Source: Actibacterium sp. 188UL27-1 (GTDB lineage Bacteria; Pseudomonadota; Alphaproteobacteria; Rhodobacterales; Rhodobacteraceae). Taken from it: a DNA stretch of 35,305 nt. Below, in pieces: positions 8,410-15,530 of the stretch. Both the position numbers and the translations under genes were made by a program. The DNA lies in contig NZ_JAFEUL010000031.1 in the NCBI RefSeq assembly GCF_016901225.1, positions 1-35,305 of the forward strand, read 5' to 3'. Positions within the stretch are counted from its first letter, which is position 1, and each line of letters begins with the position of its first letter. Below the pieces are notes generated by a model, which saw only the letters and a program-made list of their open reading frames with translations, ran no database searches and was not told the DNA's origin.

Positions 8410-8805
8410 TTAGCGATCATTAGCCACCCGCTTTTCTGCTCCGCCGGTCAAATCCTGTGCAAGCATCATGCCATTACCATCGGGGTCGTAGAAGGTTGCT
8501 GTCTTGACCATGCCTTCAACGACATCGGTTTCGCCATCAAAGCAAACTTTAGCCTGTTCCAATTTGTGTCTTGCCGCATCCAGATCAGCGACACCGAAGA
8601 CAGGAACACAGTTTCCAGGCGCAGGTTCCGTATGTTCGCCTAAACCGATGGTCACGCCGGTCGTATTGGTCTGAAGCTCTGACCACCCTGCCTCATCCGC
8701 ATGGTAGATCGTTTCAAACCCAAGCATGCTGCCATACCACTCAGCGCTTGAGGCAGGCGACGACGCCGAATTGATACGGGCTGATGTCATAAGATCCGGT
8801 GGCAA
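8410..8805 (-). pseudogene. VOC/glyoxalase-family protein lacking its N-terminus
   Basis: From SSAEWYGSMLGFETIYHADE onward (about 8755 down to 8410) the minus strand reads as a VOC-superfamily protein. It has a beta-alpha-beta-beta-beta module, the metal-site-like FYDPDGNGMMLAQDL near the end, and VFGVADLDAARHKLE in the middle. The first strand, which normally carries a metal ligand, is missing. The codons before SSAEWYG come from a TRAP-permease fragment read in a different frame, giving a meaningless leader (MPPDLMTSARINSA). The gene is therefore a 5'-deleted remnant, though a short hybrid protein could in theory be made. Substrate unknown. Confidence 0.7.
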
Positions 8806-9013
8806 TGGGCAACAGTATCGGGGTGATCAGGATGATGGCCGCGATACCGTCGATGACCATTCCAATGACGAGAAGTGCAAGGTTCACGATCAGTAGAAAT
8901 ACAAATGGATCGGACGTGATCGAGGTGATCAGCGCAGCAAGCCTCTGCGGGACTTCTTCATAGATGATGACCCAGCCGAAGACACTGGCCGCTGCTATCA
9001 TAAAAAGGATCAT
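8741..9013 (-). pseudogene. Internal fragment of a TRAP large permease (DctM family)
   Basis: About 83 residues match the middle of a DctM permease: MILFMIAAASVFGWVIIYEE, then a hydrophobic segment, then GIAAIILITPILLPIA and YDISPYQFGVV. After FGVV the frame runs into the VOC remnant and stops. Upstream of the start the sequence switches to an IS5-type transposase end near 9022. Both ends are therefore recombination junctions. The sequence differs clearly from the intact DctM gene at 3268-4584, so it comes from another TRAP system. Confidence 0.8.
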
Positions 9014-9022
9014 CGACGCGTT

Positions 9023-9214
9023 GGCGGCTGCATACCCGGCCGAAAACAGCGCAAGACAGCGGTGAAATACGACAAGCGCCGCTACAAACGGCGCAACCGT
9101 ATCGAAATCATGTTCGGCAGGCTCAAAGACTGGCGGCGTGTCGCCACCCGATACGACCGCTGTCCAAAGGTAGCCCTCTCAGCCATCGCTCTCACGACAG
9201 CCGTTATCTACTGA
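9023..9214 (+). pseudogene. IS5-family transposase, C-terminal fragment
   Basis: The plus strand reads CIPGRKQRKTAVKYDKRRYK, then RRNRIEIMFGRLKDWRRVAT and RYDRCPKVALSAIALTTAVI, ending at TGA 9212-9214. This is the conserved C-terminal signature of IS5-family DDE transposases, including the glutamate of the DDE triad in RIEIMFGRLKDWRR. The rest of the gene is gone. Its left edge meets a TRAP permease fragment. A probable IS end (GAGGCCGGACACTAAG, about 9218-9233) follows the stop. Confidence 0.85.
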
Positions 9215-9261
9215 CTATGAGGCCGGACACTAAGCATCCCAGCAACAAATGAAAGGTTTAA

Positions 9262-10185
9262 TCACCTACTGCACCGTTTACGATAGCCACCTGGAGAGCA
9301 ATTTTCCCACCGATCGAACGCACGGTAAAACGCAGAGACAGAGGTATATCCAAGTGCGGTCGCAATGGTTTTTATAGGTGTGTTGGTGTAGGCTAACAGC
9401 TCGATGGCGCGATCGTGGCGCACACTGTCCTTCATCTCTGTCAGCGTCCGATTCTCGGACGCAAGACGGCGCTGCAAGGACCGCGCGCTGGTTCCTAAAG
9501 TCTCTGCCAGATCCTGTATGCGTGACTCACTTTCGTTTGAGAGCTGCCTATCCAGATGAGATTCCAGCGCCGCCACTATATCTTGCTCTGCAATCGTGGA
9601 TTGTCGTCGCTTTACATGCTCATCCATCAGCGCCACTAGATATGGATCGTTTCGCGGCATTTTTGCATGGAGATGTTGCTCATCAAAGCGCAGCGCCGCC
9701 TTTGACGCGATGGCGCTCGAACTCCCTGCCATCTCGATCTGCGCACCACTAGTTATCCTTATCTCGCGCGCCATCAATGGCACACAAAGCATAGGCAGCT
9801 GACTATACCTGTTGCCTCGTACGCGATAGCCAAGCGTAACGACCCCATTCTCCGAGGACTTCGATATGGTGAGGCCTGGCATTTGATCGGGCATATACGC
9901 AAGGTAGGTGTCTATAGCTGTACCTAGTGTCCGCTGCGATGACCAAAGATAACCAAACTCGCCCGACAATGCAGGCGTGTAATCCCGACACAGGCGTGAG
10001 ACTAAGCCAATTAGCTCATTGCTTACTGATTGTGCGATCAGGTCGTTGAGCTCGCGTTCGTCGGCGACGCCCTCCCATACCGCTTGACGCGACAGATAAT
10101 AGTCTGGGTTTGGCCGCTCTGCCTCATCTCCATTGGCGGCATAGAAATGTAACAACTTGTAGAGTGCTGTCGATCTCAGAATCAT
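9262..10185 (-). CDS. AraC-family transcriptional regulator
   Basis: A 307-residue regulator. The N-terminal part (about 1-190) resembles the Arabinose_bd-type sensing domain of OruR/ArgR-like AraC proteins, with YLWSSQRTLGTAIDTYLAYM followed by a beta-rich LTISKSSENGVVTLGYRV. The C-terminal part carries the two helix-turn-helix motifs: IQDLAETLGTSARSLQRRLA and, further on, IKTIATALGYTSVSAFYRAF. I prefer the ATG at 10183-10185, which has a GGAGGG just upstream; a second ATG 18 bp earlier is possible. The gene is divergent from the 446-residue protein gene. Tandem 15-bp repeats in that gene's upstream region suit an AraC activator, so this is the probable local regulator. Effector unknown. Confidence 0.85.
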   Translation of the reverse strand: MILRSTALYKLLHFYAANGDEAERPNPDYYLSRQAVWEGVADERELNDLIAQSVSNELIGLVSRLCRDYTPALSGEFGYLWSSQRTLGTAIDTYLAYMPDQMPGLTISKSSENGVVTLGYRVRGNRYSQLPMLCVPLMAREIRITSGAQIEMAGSSSAIASKAALRFDEQHLHAKMPRNDPYLVALMDEHVKRRQSTIAEQDIVAALESHLDRQLSNESESRIQDLAETLGTSARSLQRRLASENRTLTEMKDSVRHDRAIELLAYTNTPIKTIATALGYTSVSAFYRAFDRWENCSPGGYRKRCSR

Positions 10186-10313
10186 GAGCCCTCCGATGCG
10201 CATCCCGATAGCTGAATGCTACCTACTCCGAGGGATGATACAAAATAGCATCGTTACTTTGGTTCGCAGGTTTTCGCCCAAAATGCTGAGATTTCCGCTC
10301 AAACCCCAAAAAC

Positions 10314-10348
10314 TGGCGCGAGATACGAAAGGATGGCGCGTTATACGA
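10314..10348 (+). promoter_or_regulatory. Tandem direct repeats, probable AraC-type operator
   Basis: TGGCGCGAGATACGA (10314-10328) and TGGCGCGTTATACGA (10334-10348) match at 13 of 15 positions. Their starts are 20 bp apart, about two helical turns. Tandem direct half-sites with this spacing, ending next to the -35 region, are the classic layout for activation by AraC/XylS proteins. They lie in the gap between the AraC-family gene and the 446-residue protein gene, oriented toward the latter. Confidence 0.7.
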
Positions 10349-10376
10349 GTTTATGCTCCGCGAGACATCCTAATAG
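10349..10376 (+). promoter_or_regulatory. Predicted activated promoter of the 446-residue protein gene
   Basis: A -10-like TAATAG (10371-10376) lies 22 bp downstream of the second direct repeat. The sequence at the matching -35 position (GTTTAT, 10349-10354) is poor and abuts that repeat. A weak -35 overlapped or abutted by the activator site is typical of class II activation. The 5' leader to the ATG at 10438 would be about 55 bases. Confidence 0.4.
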
Positions 10377-10437
10377 CCTGCAGTACCTGTGGCGGCCAAA
10401 GCGGCCATGAGGCAAACCGAAAAGAAAAAGGTTAATC

Positions 10438-11778
10438 ATGTCCTATCAAAATACGATGGTTGAATTTAAAATTGACATTGGCCCCAGCTTCACTCTCGAT
10501 GCTGGGCCGGGCGCTAGCGTGTACGCACGTGCATCCAGCTACGACGATTTCCTCGCTGCACTTAATGCGCGGGATATCGAAGCCAGCGACCTTAACGCCG
10601 TTCAGTGGAGTACCTTTGCGGAAAGCGCGATGCTTGTGGATGCAGTCGATGATCTTAAAGTTGAAACTTTGGAAGATGTTGAGGCGATCTTTGGCGGCAA
10701 GTTCAAGTTCGAAATCGTTGAAGGTTTTAAAGCCACGGATGGCACCGTGCTGAATGGTGGCGCGACCGCTGACGGCAAGATTATCCTTGATGCAGATCTC
10801 AGCGGCGAAGAACTGCGTTCTGTTCTGAAAGAAGAAATCGCAGAAGCGGCCTTCTACAAGGCCTTCGATAAAGCATCCGAGGGCGACTTTGGTGCCGAGG
10901 TCGTGGCAAGTTATCTTGGCGTGACCGATACGAAAACACTTGTTCAATTCCAGTCCGAAAATGACACTGTGATGACCGAGTTCGGCGAAGTGCAAGCGAA
11001 TGCTTCTGAGCAGATTAATCAGTTGTTGAACGACGTTTCGATCGCTTCAACGAACGGTACTCCATACAATATTACCGCTTATGACGGTTTCTCAATCTCC
11101 GAATTTCAATACAATGCGTTTGCTGGCAATATGGGGGAAAACGTTTTTGGCCAGGAAGCCTTTGAAGCGCTTCGATGGTTTTCTAACGAGACTGACTTGG
11201 ATGGAGATGGCAAAGCATCCAACGCTATTGAGTGGGCTATCGCTAGTCCCGGCTCAGCCGGTGATGTTCTGTCCTTTTCGAATTCAAAGCTGACGCCTGT
11301 CATCGGTCTGTCTGATACGCTGCTGGCAGGACAGGGAGACGCGAGCAACACTTGGGTTACCAGCGAGCAACAAACCTACAAGACCCAGCAATCCTTTAAG
11401 TTTGATGCTGGACTCAAATTAGGCGCAAATGCTAGCGGAAGTTTCTTTGGACTTTTTGACGCTGGAGCATCGATTGAAGTTTCTGCTTCAGTCGGTGGTG
11501 GCGTTGAAATATCAAACGAATTCAAAACAATAAGAGAGGTTCGCCAAACCTATAATGTCGATGGTCAAGATTATGCGCCCGGAACGATTGTCTCTTATGG
11601 TTGGCACGCGCAGCTTGCGGATGCGGACGTACGGGATGGGTACCTCGTCTATGCCAAGGTCTCAGACGCAGACGGTGTTGAAGACTATATCGGTTTTGAG
11701 GTGACACAGCGCGGCATCATCAACGACTATCTCTCGGGTATTGTTGCGACAGACGTTGATATCACCGAGCTTGCCTAG
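10438..11778 (+). CDS. Acidic 446-residue protein, probable type I secretion substrate
   Basis: I do not recognise a named family. The protein is acidic, appears to lack cysteine and has no Sec signal peptide. Residues 112-165 (GKIILDADLSGEELRSVLKEE onward to GDFGAEVVASYLGV) resemble a module of large type I-exported proteins that normally reads LxxxLLEEIGHAxD; here the IGH is replaced by IAE. DLDGDGKASNAIEW (253-266) is an imperfect Ca-binding loop. Residues 310-400 are strand-rich, with a Ser/Gly-rich alternating stretch (SFKFDAGLKLGANASGSFFG, then ASIEVSASVGGGVEI) resembling the insertion hairpin region of aerolysin-like toxins. RTX nonapeptides are absent. The convergent neighbours encode a type I ABC exporter and adaptor, and an AraC-type operator lies upstream. 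Export is inferred; the toxin idea is a hypothesis. Confidence 0.65.
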   Translation: MSYQNTMVEFKIDIGPSFTLDAGPGASVYARASSYDDFLAALNARDIEASDLNAVQWSTFAESAMLVDAVDDLKVETLEDVEAIFGGKFKFEIVEGFKATDGTVLNGGATADGKIILDADLSGEELRSVLKEEIAEAAFYKAFDKASEGDFGAEVVASYLGVTDTKTLVQFQSENDTVMTEFGEVQANASEQINQLLNDVSIASTNGTPYNITAYDGFSISEFQYNAFAGNMGENVFGQEAFEALRWFSNETDLDGDGKASNAIEWAIASPGSAGDVLSFSNSKLTPVIGLSDTLLAGQGDASNTWVTSEQQTYKTQQSFKFDAGLKLGANASGSFFGLFDAGASIEVSASVGGGVEISNEFKTIREVRQTYNVDGQDYAPGTIVSYGWHAQLADADVRDGYLVYAKVSDADGVEDYIGFEVTQRGIINDYLSGIVATDVDITELA

Positions 11779-11801
11779 GCAAGGCTCAACCTCGAATTGT
11801 G

Positions 11802-11823
11802 GGCGGTGGATCTTTCCACCGCC
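11802..11823. terminator. Bidirectional hairpin between convergent genes
   Basis: GGCGGTGGA and TCCACCGCC pair perfectly around a TCTT loop, midway between the 446-residue protein stop (11778) and the adaptor stop (11832). The stem is strong but no clear T-run follows on either strand. It probably ends or stabilises both transcripts, perhaps with Rho. Confidence 0.65.
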
Positions 11824-11831
11824 GCTTCGCG

Positions 11832-13106
11832 TCAGCCGCGCATAGCCTGATCGAAATAGCGGCGCAGGGGATCAGTGAGATAGGCAAAAGGAGAACGTTC
11901 GCCCGTCCGCATATAGGTTGTGACTGGCACGCCAAGGATTACCGCCCCGCTGTCGGGAAAGCCTTGCAACGCCCCTTCGTCCAGAGTGATTTCCACTTCG
12001 TAATAGCGACGCTGCGTCGCCTCCACCGTAAACACATCGGCAGAGATCAATGTGACCTCACCATATAGATCCGGTGTCTGGCTTAGATCGAAGCTCGTCA
12101 GTTGCACCCGTACGCGTTGGCCCACACGCACATCCTCAATATCTTCGGGCCGCACCTCCGCTGTGATCCGCAATTCTTCTCTGCGAGGCACGACATACAT
12201 GAGGGGCTGAGCGGCCTGGATCACCGCGCCCGCCCCGGCAATCTGCATATCGTGGATCACTCCATCAAATGGCGCGCGTAGGTCTAGTTCGTCTAATCTC
12301 CGTTCCAGCTCAACGCGTTGTTGCGCCAGTTCTAGCTCACGAAATCGCAAGTCACGCAGTTGGGTGATGAGATCTTCGCGACGCGTGACGTCAAGCCCTG
12401 TAAGCTGTATTTTGACTTGGGCGATCTGGCTCTGAGCCTCGGCACGTTGCGCCACGATATTGCCGATCTGTCCGTCCAGTCGAGCTCGCTCGCGCTCAAG
12501 TTGGCTTATGACTCTCGCCTCGATCAAGTTGCTTTCGAATAGTGCACGCTTGCCCGCCAGTTCTCCTTCGATAAGCCTAATTTGCTCTTCCAGCGCGTTG
12601 GTTTGCCGGTCGAGTCCGCGCACGCGCGCTGTGGTTTGCGTAATCTGTCCCTTAAGCTGTTCGCGCTGGATGCGCTGAGCTTCTGCCCGCGCTGTCAACA
12701 ACGCTCGCTCAGCTTCGATCCGACTCGTCGCATCCTCTGGTGGATTTTCCCCCAAATTGAACTCCGCGCGATCCTGCAGTTCAGCGTCCAACCGCGCCCG
12801 GCGCACCAGAAGTTCGACTCGTTCGTTTTCGAGTATCGCAAGCTCGGTGCGCAGGGTTTCCGCCTTGAGACTGAGGATCGGAGCACCTGCTGCTACCGTA
12901 CTACCTTCCTCGACGTTCAGGCGCCCTACCGTACCGCCCTCAGGATGCTGGATAGCCTGGCGCTCGATGTTAGACACGACAAGACCCGGGGCGATCACAG
13001 CCCCCTCGATCCGAGCGAAGTAAGCCCAACTGCCAAAGCCTCCAACGAGAATGATTGTGCTCAACATGCCAAGGCGCAGGGCAGAATTTGCGGATGGGAT
13101 CGTCAT
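11832..13106 (-). CDS. Type I secretion membrane-fusion protein (HlyD/PrtE family)
   Basis: A 424-residue periplasmic adaptor that links an inner-membrane ABC exporter to an outer-membrane TolC-like channel. One N-terminal membrane anchor (about 10-30, LGMLSTIILVGGFGSWAYFA) is followed by a lipoyl-like half-motif (IQHPEGGTVGRLNVEEGSTV, 52-71). A long coiled coil rich in R/E/Q covers about 85-280. The second lipoyl half comes next (DLRAPFDGVIHDMQIAGAGA), then a beta-barrel domain ending YMRTGERSPFAYLTDPLRRY, the usual C-terminus of PrtE/HlyD-type proteins. Its ATG overlaps the ABC gene's stop by 4 bp, so the two form one operon. No TolC-like gene is in the window. Confidence 0.88.
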   Translation of the reverse strand: MTIPSANSALRLGMLSTIILVGGFGSWAYFARIEGAVIAPGLVVSNIERQAIQHPEGGTVGRLNVEEGSTVAAGAPILSLKAETLRTELAILENERVELLVRRARLDAELQDRAEFNLGENPPEDATSRIEAERALLTARAEAQRIQREQLKGQITQTTARVRGLDRQTNALEEQIRLIEGELAGKRALFESNLIEARVISQLERERARLDGQIGNIVAQRAEAQSQIAQVKIQLTGLDVTRREDLITQLRDLRFRELELAQQRVELERRLDELDLRAPFDGVIHDMQIAGAGAVIQAAQPLMYVVPRREELRITAEVRPEDIEDVRVGQRVRVQLTSFDLSQTPDLYGEVTLISADVFTVEATQRRYYEVEITLDEGALQGFPDSGAVILGVPVTTYMRTGERSPFAYLTDPLRRYFDQAMRG

Positions 13107-14818
13107 TCTGCGGCCTCCTTCGGCTGGCTTTCGATGGGCACACCGCCATATTTCGAGATCATTTGATTGGCCGGACCCAAATCGCGGATTTGCCCCCCTT
13201 CCATCATCACGATCATGTCACAGTTAGAGAGGACCTCAGAGCGGTTGGTAATCACCACCACGCGTCGCCCGAACTCTCGTAATCTATTGATCGCTTCACG
13301 TAGTACAGCGATCTGTTGTGGCTGAGCGAATTGGTCAGGTTCATCAAGGATGACGAGTTCCGGCATCGCGAAGAACGCTCGGGAGAGTGCAATGCGGTGT
13401 TTCTGTCCAGGCGTGAGATAGGGACCCTCGGCGCCAATCACCGAGTTAAACCCGTCTTTCAGCTTTGCAATGTCGGCATAAATGCCTGCCATAATTGTGG
13501 CGTCAATGATCTCACCGGTCTTTGCGCCATCGACAAAACCGGCAATGTTGTCGCCGATGGTACCCGGAAACAGTGGCGCGTCCTCGGACAGATATCCAAC
13601 CAAGTTGCGCCGCGCAGCCTCGGTCAACTGATGCAGCTTGTATTGGCCCAGCAACACATCGCCAGACGTTGGATGCCAAGCGCCCGAAAGGACCTGCGCC
13701 AGCACTGTCTTGCCGGCACCGGCTGGGCCGATTACGCCAAGCGCGCGGCCTTCTGGCACCTTGAGCGTCATCTGAGCCAGGACCGGCAGAAGAGTAGCTG
13801 GAGGATGAGCGACCACCCCCTGCACCAGTAGCGGCCCTTTGACATCTTCACGATGTGCGTTTTCTTGATGGCCCTCGTCACAGCTACTAAGATGCTGCAT
13901 CACCCGCCAGTTTCTGATCGCGGTGCGCAGCGCGGTCCAATGCCCCGTGAGCACATCGATGGGACCCAGTACCCGACCCATTAGGATTGAGCCAGCTATC
14001 ATCGCTCCGGCGGAGATCTCACCGGTCAGCACGAATAGGGCACCGAGCGCCAGGATTGCTGATTGCAGGAACATGCGGAACGTCTTTATCGTCACCATAA
14101 TGCCTCCCTGTCGATCTGCAATGATCGCTTCTGTGTGCATCATATCTACACGGCAATTCTCCAAGTGCTTAACCAATGGTCCATTCAAACCCATGCCGCG
14201 CACCTTGTCCGCACAGTCCCACACGGAGTCGAGAAGGGCGAAGCCTTTGCGCTGCTTGGTCTCAAGTGCCTTACGCTGGCGGCGGGTCATAGGCTGTCCC
14301 AGCAGGCTCAAGCCAAGGCAGATCAACGCGCCGACAATGGCGAGTAATGCGAGGTAGGGATGGAAAAAGGCGAGTGCCAGAATGAACAATGGCACGAAAG
14401 GCAGGTCAAAGAGGGCGAGGAATCCGGGTGACGCAACCACGTGACCGATCTGGTCCAATATCTTCACAGGATTCGCCTTCAAATCGATGTGACCCTCGAC
14501 CCGCTGCAGGACGCCCGCTCTCAGAATTTGGTTTTGATTCCGTGCTACAACTCTTTGCGAGACCCGATGTAATAGTCTCCCGCGAACATGGTCGATCACA
14601 CCCATCATCAGGAACAGAAACGTCATGATCAGCGTCAGTGCGACAAGGGTCGAAGACGACTGGCTCATCAGGACCTGATCATAAACCAATAGCATGAACA
14701 GCGGTCCCGTCAGAACCAATAGGTTTCTGAAGACGCTAAAGAAACATACGTAGAATAGTAATTGGCGTGCAGATCTGCGATCTCTCATCACCACATGATT
14801 AGAATTGAATTGTGCCAT
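13103..14818 (-). CDS. Type I secretion ABC transporter (PrtD-type) with degenerate ATPase motifs
   Basis: A 571-residue half-transporter with a membrane domain (about 20-300) and an ATP-binding domain (about 325-560), the size and layout of PrtD-like protease/lipase exporters. It lacks the N-terminal C39 peptidase-like domain of HlyB. Walker A is GPAGAGKT (364-371) and Walker B is LVILDEPD with catalytic Glu493. Other motifs are unusual: the Q-loop glutamine is Glu412 (YLSED), the signature reads LTPGQ (468-472) instead of LSGGQ, the D-loop is DQFAQ, and the switch histidine is Asn525 (VVVITNRS). A GAGG ribosome-binding site precedes the ATG at 14816-14818. It is first in an operon with the adaptor gene. 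The likely cargo is the convergent 446-residue protein. It may hydrolyse ATP weakly or need another partner. Confidence 0.88.
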   Translation of the reverse strand: MAQFNSNHVVMRDRRSARQLLFYVCFFSVFRNLLVLTGPLFMLLVYDQVLMSQSSSTLVALTLIMTFLFLMMGVIDHVRGRLLHRVSQRVVARNQNQILRAGVLQRVEGHIDLKANPVKILDQIGHVVASPGFLALFDLPFVPLFILALAFFHPYLALLAIVGALICLGLSLLGQPMTRRQRKALETKQRKGFALLDSVWDCADKVRGMGLNGPLVKHLENCRVDMMHTEAIIADRQGGIMVTIKTFRMFLQSAILALGALFVLTGEISAGAMIAGSILMGRVLGPIDVLTGHWTALRTAIRNWRVMQHLSSCDEGHQENAHREDVKGPLLVQGVVAHPPATLLPVLAQMTLKVPEGRALGVIGPAGAGKTVLAQVLSGAWHPTSGDVLLGQYKLHQLTEAARRNLVGYLSEDAPLFPGTIGDNIAGFVDGAKTGEIIDATIMAGIYADIAKLKDGFNSVIGAEGPYLTPGQKHRIALSRAFFAMPELVILDEPDQFAQPQQIAVLREAINRLREFGRRVVVITNRSEVLSNCDMIVMMEGGQIRDLGPANQMISKYGGVPIESQPKEAAE

Positions 14819-14965
14819 ATCTAATGCCTCATTAAATCTCTTTCTAAATCAATTGAACGCTGCGGATCATGCAATCTGATTGGGAATCGTATACTTATGA
14901 CCGCCCCCTACCTTAAATTTTTGAGGATACTATTTTCAGAATTGTTGCCCGAAAGTAGTCATGTA

Positions 14966-15000
14966 AAGTATTGCTAACCGAAACGACCAAATGCGCGCCA
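14966..15000 (-). promoter_or_regulatory. Possible weak AraC-type tandem site upstream of the exporter operon
   Basis: On the minus strand TGGCGCGCATTTGGT (15000-14986) shares its first seven bases and 9 of 15 overall with the repeat at 10334. Twenty bases further, CGGTTAGCAATACTT (14980-14966) shares 7 of 15, including the GG and ATAC positions. The start-to-start spacing of 20 bp equals that of the stronger pair. This would place the exporter under the same regulator, but the second half-site is weak. Confidence 0.3.
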
Positions 15001-15304
15001 ATACCGCTCATATGTTGAAAGCTTGAGCGCAGATCCGCGCTTGGCACTACCTACTGGAGACCCGAGAAAACGCTCGCAAATCATCTGCAACGATCTGTGG
15101 CAGCTCCCACTCTATGAAATTTCTGCCCTGATCAGTTTCTGTCCAATGGGCGACAGGCCCTTGTCGCTCGACTCAATTGCGCGGCGTCGGGAAGAAATTG
15201 TTGACTGGCATGAGGTAGCCAATCGGGACCTGCAGCATGCACCAACCACCTTCCGCCCGTGCGGCTTCGTTTGATCTGATCCCGAAAAATGCCTTCGTTT
15301 TTGG

Positions 15305-15316
15305 GGAGAGTTTTCC
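15305..15316 (+). repeat. IS3-type end, left copy (GGAGAGTTTTCC)
   Basis: This 12-mer lies about 40 bp before an IS3-type OrfA start and recurs exactly at 15512-15523. The repeat and its distance from orfA suggest it belongs to the left terminal inverted repeat of the element. Confidence 0.5.
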
Positions 15317-15353
15317 ACTAGATATTCCGTGGCTGGGAGAGGAGCGGATTGCG

Positions 15354-15494
15354 ATGAAAGCATCAAAGTTCACGGACGCGCAGAAGGCGTTCATCATCAA
15401 GCTGGGCGAAGAAGGCACGGCGGTTGCCGAGATTGTCGGAAGGCCGGGATCAGTTCGGCGACGTACTTCAATTGGAGTGCAGGCGGATGAGTGA
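15354..15494 (+). pseudogene. IS3-family OrfA, truncated and frameshifted
   Basis: It starts MKASKFTDAQKAFIIKLGEE and continues GTAVAEI, a standard IS3-type OrfA N-terminus with a helix-turn-helix. One T is then missing after GAGATT. In the shifted frame the expected CRKAGISSATYFNW appears, ending in TGA at 15488-15490; in the original frame the reading ends at 15494. After FNW the sequence leaves the family. The remnant abuts the end of a second, oppositely oriented IS3 remnant. Confidence 0.8.
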
Positions 15495-15511
15495 GCTACT
15501 CCCGAAACCTT

Positions 15512-15523
15512 GGAGAGTTTTCC
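15512..15523 (+). repeat. IS3-type end, right copy (GGAGAGTTTTCC)
   Basis: Exact copy of the 12-mer at 15305-15316, placed 8 bp beyond the stop of the minus-strand OrfB. It lies in the position of the right terminal repeat of that minus-strand element. Confidence 0.5.
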
Positions 15524-15530
15524 GCGCAGA

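Larger units (their letters stand above)
14819..15353. other. Long intergenic region upstream of the type I exporter; IS3 end at right
   Basis: The part next to the exporter gene (14819-15000) is AT-rich and should hold the exporter promoter; a possible AraC-type site is listed separately. From 15005 to 15274 the plus strand is open (MSADPRLALPTGDPRKRSQI onward), but I recognise no family and see no convincing ribosome-binding site, so I do not call a gene. From about 15303 the sequence is the left end of an IS3-type element. Confidence 0.4.

Noticed and set aside
11190-11240. Calcium-binding EF-hand/dockerin loop in the 446-residue protein (DLDGDGKASNAIEW)
   Set aside because: The first positions fit but the acidic residue at position 12 is displaced by one, and no second loop or RTX repeat accompanies it; kept only as a remark.
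15023-15274. 83-codon plus-strand open frame upstream of the IS3 remnants
   Set aside because: No family resemblance and no good ribosome-binding site; such a length can be open by chance here.
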